DNA from: Ruminococcus sp. CAG:403
GTDB lineage: Bacteria; Bacillota; Clostridia; Oscillospirales; Ruminococcaceae
Reading direction: 5' to 3'
DNA: 9,380 bases
Assembly (NCBI GenBank): GCA_000437255.1
Contig: FR899101.1
Coordinates: 52,446-61,825, forward strand
The position numbers and the translations under genes are program-made. Of this stretch, positions 6,612 through 9,380 are shown piece after piece. Position 1 is the stretch's first letter. Each line of letters starts with the position of its first letter. The notes beneath the pieces are model-generated. The model saw only the letters and a list, made by a program, of their open reading frames with translations, did no database searches and had not been told where the DNA came from.

Positions 6612-8297
6612 TTATGCTTCTTCCTTCTTGCTCATGCGCTTCTTGGCAATCAAGGTTACGCCAGCGCCTGCAACCAGGATACCACCTGCTACATAGAAGA
6701 TGGTGGTGCCGATGCCGCCGGTGCTCGGTAAGGTAGAACCAGAGCTGTTTCCTACGGTAACCGTACCAGTACCCTTATCCAGATCGGTAGTACCTGCTGC
6801 GGAATCCAATTTTACATCCAAAGCGGTCAGTGCAACATTTGCTTCAAATGTATCCCAATCCTGATCGTTTTTCGTAGTGGCTGTCAGCTCTACTTTGAAA
6901 GCCTTATCCGGTGTCTTATATCCAGACGGAGCAGCAGTTTCCTTCAGGTTGTAGGTACCGCTGTCCAGACCAACAATTGCAAAGGTATTGCCCGATGGAT
7001 TTTCAAATTCCGTTGCATCTGCTTCTGTATCAACCCAACTGTCAATGGTGTAATTTCCATCTGAATTCTTGCTCAGCTTTGCCCACTTATCGGCATGATC
7101 CCCGTCAGCAGCTTGCAGCTTAAACTTTGCACCGATCAGCGTTGCATTGGTATTGGCATCAATTTTGTTGATATCCAGCTCATAGGTAAATGCGATAACC
7201 TTATCAACTGGTGTATTGCCGGTTTCGCCTTCGCCGCCTGCATTCGGGTTGTTGGAATAGGACAGGTACACTTCATTCTGCTGACCAGGGAGACCAATTT
7301 CTGCGCCCTTGCTCAGAACTGCACTGTATTCTACGGTGATGATGCTGTCCTTGGTTACCGTTACACCGGTCAGTTTCTTTACATCAGCAAAGGAAACCAA
7401 AACGGTAGAAGCAGCAGTTCCACTTCCGTCTGTTACGGTAATGGTAGCTTGCGCAGTTACATCTACCCCATCACAAGTTACCTTGATATCTTCTTTTGCC
7501 GGTGCTGTAAATTCTTTGCCCAATGTATCGTGGAATGCATATTTATATGTTTTGTAATCATCCAGTGTGGACGGCATAGTACCAATCAGCTTAAACGGTA
7601 CTGCATCGCCAATGTTGTAGTCTGCAACGTCGTTGTAATTTGTACCAACATAATCCTGTGTTTCGGTAGGATCTGTGCCGTAGCCGACTGCCTTGGTATT
7701 TTCCTTGATCTTCTTTTCTACACTTGGCAGAGAACTCTTTACGGTAATATCCAAACCAGCGGAAGCATCTACCTGTGCAACCAGATATCTGGTCTTTGCA
7801 CCAGTTGCATCTGTTAAATCAGTCACATCTTCAAACAGGTAGTAACCGTCCTCTGTCACTGCAATGCTTTCTGCTGCATCTGCGCTAACAAGTGTCAAAT
7901 TATCCTTCTGAGAAGCTGCAAATGTTGCAAAGTTTTGCAGCAAGGTACTGTCTGCTTCTTGTGCACCCAGAATAGCAGCTACAGCGGCAGCTGTATCACA
8001 GTCTTTAAACGAATCACCAATGGTTCCGTCTGCCTTCAAAGCTGTTAGGAAATCGGCACCCTTTGCAGTATTTGCCCACTGAATGTTGTTCAGGGTTCCA
8101 GTTTCGTCTACTGTACCGCTGAAGATCTTATAGGCTTTGTAAGTGTGCGTTGCTGCATCCTTGGTATCTGCTTTTGTAAAAGTGACAGTACCTGCTGTCG
8201 CTGCACTTGCGGAGAATGCGGAAGTCATGGGAACTGCCACACAGGCTGCCAGTAAGGCTGCGGTTGCGACGCTTGCAAATCTTCTTGTGTTTTTCAT
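6612..8297 (-). CDS. Major shaft pilin (D2 isopeptide and SpaA/Cna_B-like domains, LPSTG)
   Basis: This is a 561-aa backbone pilin. The start is the ATG at 8295-8297, with AAAGGAGC 7 nt upstream; an in-frame ATG 7 codons earlier overlaps that site and is rejected. Residues 1-34 form a signal peptide. Residues 35-185 form the N-terminal pilin domain, with YYLFEDVTD and RYLVAQVD. Residues 186-198 (VKSSLPSVEKKIK) hold the probable pilin-motif region in place of YPKN. Residues 200-352 form a fimbrial isopeptide D2-type domain ending in YSNNPN. Residues 370-495 form a SpaA/Cna_B-like domain (YELDINKID; GTYNLKETAAPSGYK with E-box Glu453). LPSTGG (523-528), a membrane segment and the tail KKRMSKKEEA complete the sorting signal. 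The class C sortase encoded next would polymerise it. It has very few Cys and many Thr, Ala and Asp, as is typical of shaft pilins. It follows the tip-protein gene by 64 nt. Confidence 0.94.
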   Translation of the reverse strand: MKNTRRFASVATAALLAACVAVPMTSAFSASAATAGTVTFTKADTKDAATHTYKAYKIFSGTVDETGTLNNIQWANTAKGADFLTALKADGTIGDSFKDCDTAAAVAAILGAQEADSTLLQNFATFAASQKDNLTLVSADAAESIAVTEDGYYLFEDVTDLTDATGAKTRYLVAQVDASAGLDITVKSSLPSVEKKIKENTKAVGYGTDPTETQDYVGTNYNDVADYNIGDAVPFKLIGTMPSTLDDYKTYKYAFHDTLGKEFTAPAKEDIKVTCDGVDVTAQATITVTDGSGTAASTVLVSFADVKKLTGVTVTKDSIITVEYSAVLSKGAEIGLPGQQNEVYLSYSNNPNAGGEGETGNTPVDKVIAFTYELDINKIDANTNATLIGAKFKLQAADGDHADKWAKLSKNSDGNYTIDSWVDTEADATEFENPSGNTFAIVGLDSGTYNLKETAAPSGYKTPDKAFKVELTATTKNDQDWDTFEANVALTALDVKLDSAAGTTDLDKGTGTVTVGNSSGSTLPSTGGIGTTIFYVAGGILVAGAGVTLIAKKRMSKKEEA

Positions 8298-8315
8298 AAT
8301 AAACGCTCCTTTTTC

Positions 8316-8336
8316 CATAAAAATATGATTTTTATG
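8316..8336. repeat. AT-rich perfect inverted repeat just upstream of the major pilin ribosome site
   Basis: CATAAAAAT and ATTTTTATG form a 9-bp perfect inverted repeat with a 3-nt spacer. It lies in the 64-nt gap between the tip-protein and major-pilin genes, a few bases before AAAGGAGC. It could be a weak RNA hairpin, a protein-binding site or an entry enhancer. No convincing -35/-10 pair was seen in this gap. Confidence 0.4.
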
Positions 8337-8361
8337 ATTTTTACTTTTTCATTTTTTTATT

Positions 8362-9380
8362 TCATACGTGCTCCTTGGAACGACGTTTGATTAGGAAGGA
8401 AACGGCGGATCCGATCAGCAGAATTGCCAATCCGGTTATGGTATATCCTCGTGTGCCTTTTCCGCCGGTGGAAGGCATCACAACAGAAGCTTCTTTTTTC
8501 GTATTTTGAATCTCCGCAGTCGGATCTGCTCCGGCATTTGCGGCATCGATGCAATACGTGGTTGAATCTTCTGCATCTGTAAATCGATAAGCTGGTGTGT
8601 AGCTGCTGTTTGCAACTTCCACATCATCTACCTCCACTTCTTCTACCCAGTAATAGTAGGGATGACCAGATGCATCGTAAGCAGGCAGATTGCTTGCCAG
8701 GAAGCACCAGTCTCCCAGCTCCGGTGCAGAGGTGCGGTGGATGGTTACTTCTGCAACACCCGCTTCGTTGAAGAGCAGCGCATCGGATTCCGAACCGGAA
8801 GCCTGCATCAATTGGATGCCCTGCATCGGTGCAACAAAAAGCGGTGTCTGCATTTGCGCAGCTGATTGCGTGCTGGTTGCGGTGGTGTAGGTGATGGTGT
8901 AATCAATATTTACAGACATATCACCTGATGGAATTAACATACGATTGATCGATTCCGTAAAATCAGTAAGAATAATCTTGTTACCATCTATTGTAGCTTT
9001 GCAGTTGCTTTGACCAGCAATTGAAATAGAACCATAATTTGAAATGGTAATGCCAGCTGCACGTTGACTCCATTCAACATGCGTACCGGTATTTGCAAAA
9101 GTGAGCCATACGCCACCCCAGCCAAATTCTTTAATATCCAAAACGACCTGTTCAACGGTTACATCGCTCTGATCATTCAATAAATAAACAACTTGTTCAT
9201 CTAACGCTGTAATAGATCCGGTTATGGTATTGCCAGATGATGAACCAGAATCTGTAGTCGAAGTGGTTACACTTGTTGAGGTGCTGACTGTGGTACTCGT
9301 TGTCGTTGTTGTGGTAGTAGTTGTTGTGGTGGTTGTTGTACTAGTAATGGTAGTAGTCGCAGCAGTTGTTTGAGTGGTTG
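8362..9380 (-). CDS. LPXTG-like (MPSTG) surface protein, probable pilus tip adhesin, C-terminal part
   Basis: The frame is open to the right edge, so the N-terminus is outside the window; 338 residues are seen. A TTG at 9178-9180 is internal, because the same frame continues upstream without a stop. Residues 1-42 are a Thr/Ser linker with 14 consecutive Thr (9298-9339). Residues about 50-165 form a beta-rich domain I do not recognise, with GWGGVWLTFANTG and HVEWSQRAAGITI. Residues about 205-296 look like a degenerate Cna_B domain: YYYWVEEVEVD supplies a candidate catalytic Glu and AEIQNTK a candidate isopeptide Asn. MPSTGG, a membrane segment and the tail KRRSKEHV form a sorting signal with Met in place of the usual Leu. 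It comes first in the part of the operon seen, before the major pilin, where tip or ancillary pilins usually lie. That role is inferred; a separate wall-anchored adhesin is possible. Confidence 0.85.
   Translation of the reverse strand, partial: TTQTTAATTTITSTTTTTTTTTTTTTTSTTVSTSTSVTTSTTDSGSSSGNTITGSITALDEQVVYLLNDQSDVTVEQVVLDIKEFGWGGVWLTFANTGTHVEWSQRAAGITISNYGSISIAGQSNCKATIDGNKIILTDFTESINRMLIPSGDMSVNIDYTITYTTATSTQSAAQMQTPLFVAPMQGIQLMQASGSESDALLFNEAGVAEVTIHRTSAPELGDWCFLASNLPAYDASGHPYYYWVEEVEVDDVEVANSSYTPAYRFTDAEDSTTYCIDAANAGADPTAEIQNTKKEASVVMPSTGGKGTRGYTITGLAILLIGSAVSFLIKRRSKEHV

Noticed and set aside
7095..7817. Plus-strand 240-codon open frame
   Set aside because: It is antisense to the major pilin gene, with biased Cys/Ile content and no recognisable domain.
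8298..8318. 7-codon N-terminal extension of the major pilin
   Set aside because: It would place the strong AAAGGAGC site inside the coding region. The ATG at 8295-8297 is at the right distance from that site.
8362..9180. Tip protein starting at the TTG at 9178-9180
   Set aside because: The frame continues upstream through a Thr-rich linker to the window edge, and a sorted surface protein needs a signal peptide, which is missing here.

Overview
The window comes from a Gram-positive, gut- or rumen-type anaerobe of the Clostridia. The closest fit I can give is Ruminococcus or a near relative. The reasons are the combination of type I dockerin domains, BspA-type leucine-rich repeats (LRR_5), LPXTG proteins with a class C sortase, strong AGGAGG-type ribosome binding sites, and moderate GC content. 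Species cannot be told from this sequence. Every gene I accept lies on the minus strand, so the window reads from right to left. There is no RNA gene, transposase or CRISPR array.

Right part (9380 down to 3539): a sortase-assembled pilus operon. In transcription order it holds: (1) the C-terminal 338 residues of a Thr-rich surface protein ending in an MPSTG sorting signal, the likely tip adhesin (8362-9380, cut by the window edge); (2) the major shaft pilin, 561 aa, LPSTG (6612-8297); (3) a class C pilin-polymerising sortase, 300 aa (5613-6515); (4) a minor, probably basal pilin with one Cna_B domain and LPQTG, 346 aa (4592-5632); (5) a second, non-class-C sortase, 232 aa (3901-4599); (6) a 112-aa cytosolic protein resembling DUF2185/Imm33 (3539-3877). 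Genes 3/4 and 4/5 overlap by 20 and 8 nt, and the other gaps are 23-96 nt. The operon ends at a 15-bp perfect-stem terminator (3481-3521). Its promoter lies outside the window.

Left part (3461 down to 1): a second transcription unit with its own strong promoter (TTGCCA, 17 nt, TATACT with an extended TG). It encodes two secreted paralogues built of a signal peptide, 23-residue BspA-type leucine-rich repeats and a C-terminal type I dockerin. The first is complete (457 aa, TTG start). The second runs off the left edge almost at its C-terminus (643 aa seen) and has an added Thr-rich linker before the dockerin.

Together the window encodes surface-adhesion machinery: a covalent pilus made and anchored by two sortases, next to two LRR proteins that could be plugged into a cellulosome-like scaffold through their dockerins. 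The least expected parts are the DUF2185-like gene co-transcribed with the pilus genes, the LRR-dockerin pairing with unusually long dockerin linkers, the class C sortase without a recognisable DPx lid, and an unrecognised beta-rich domain in the putative tip protein.
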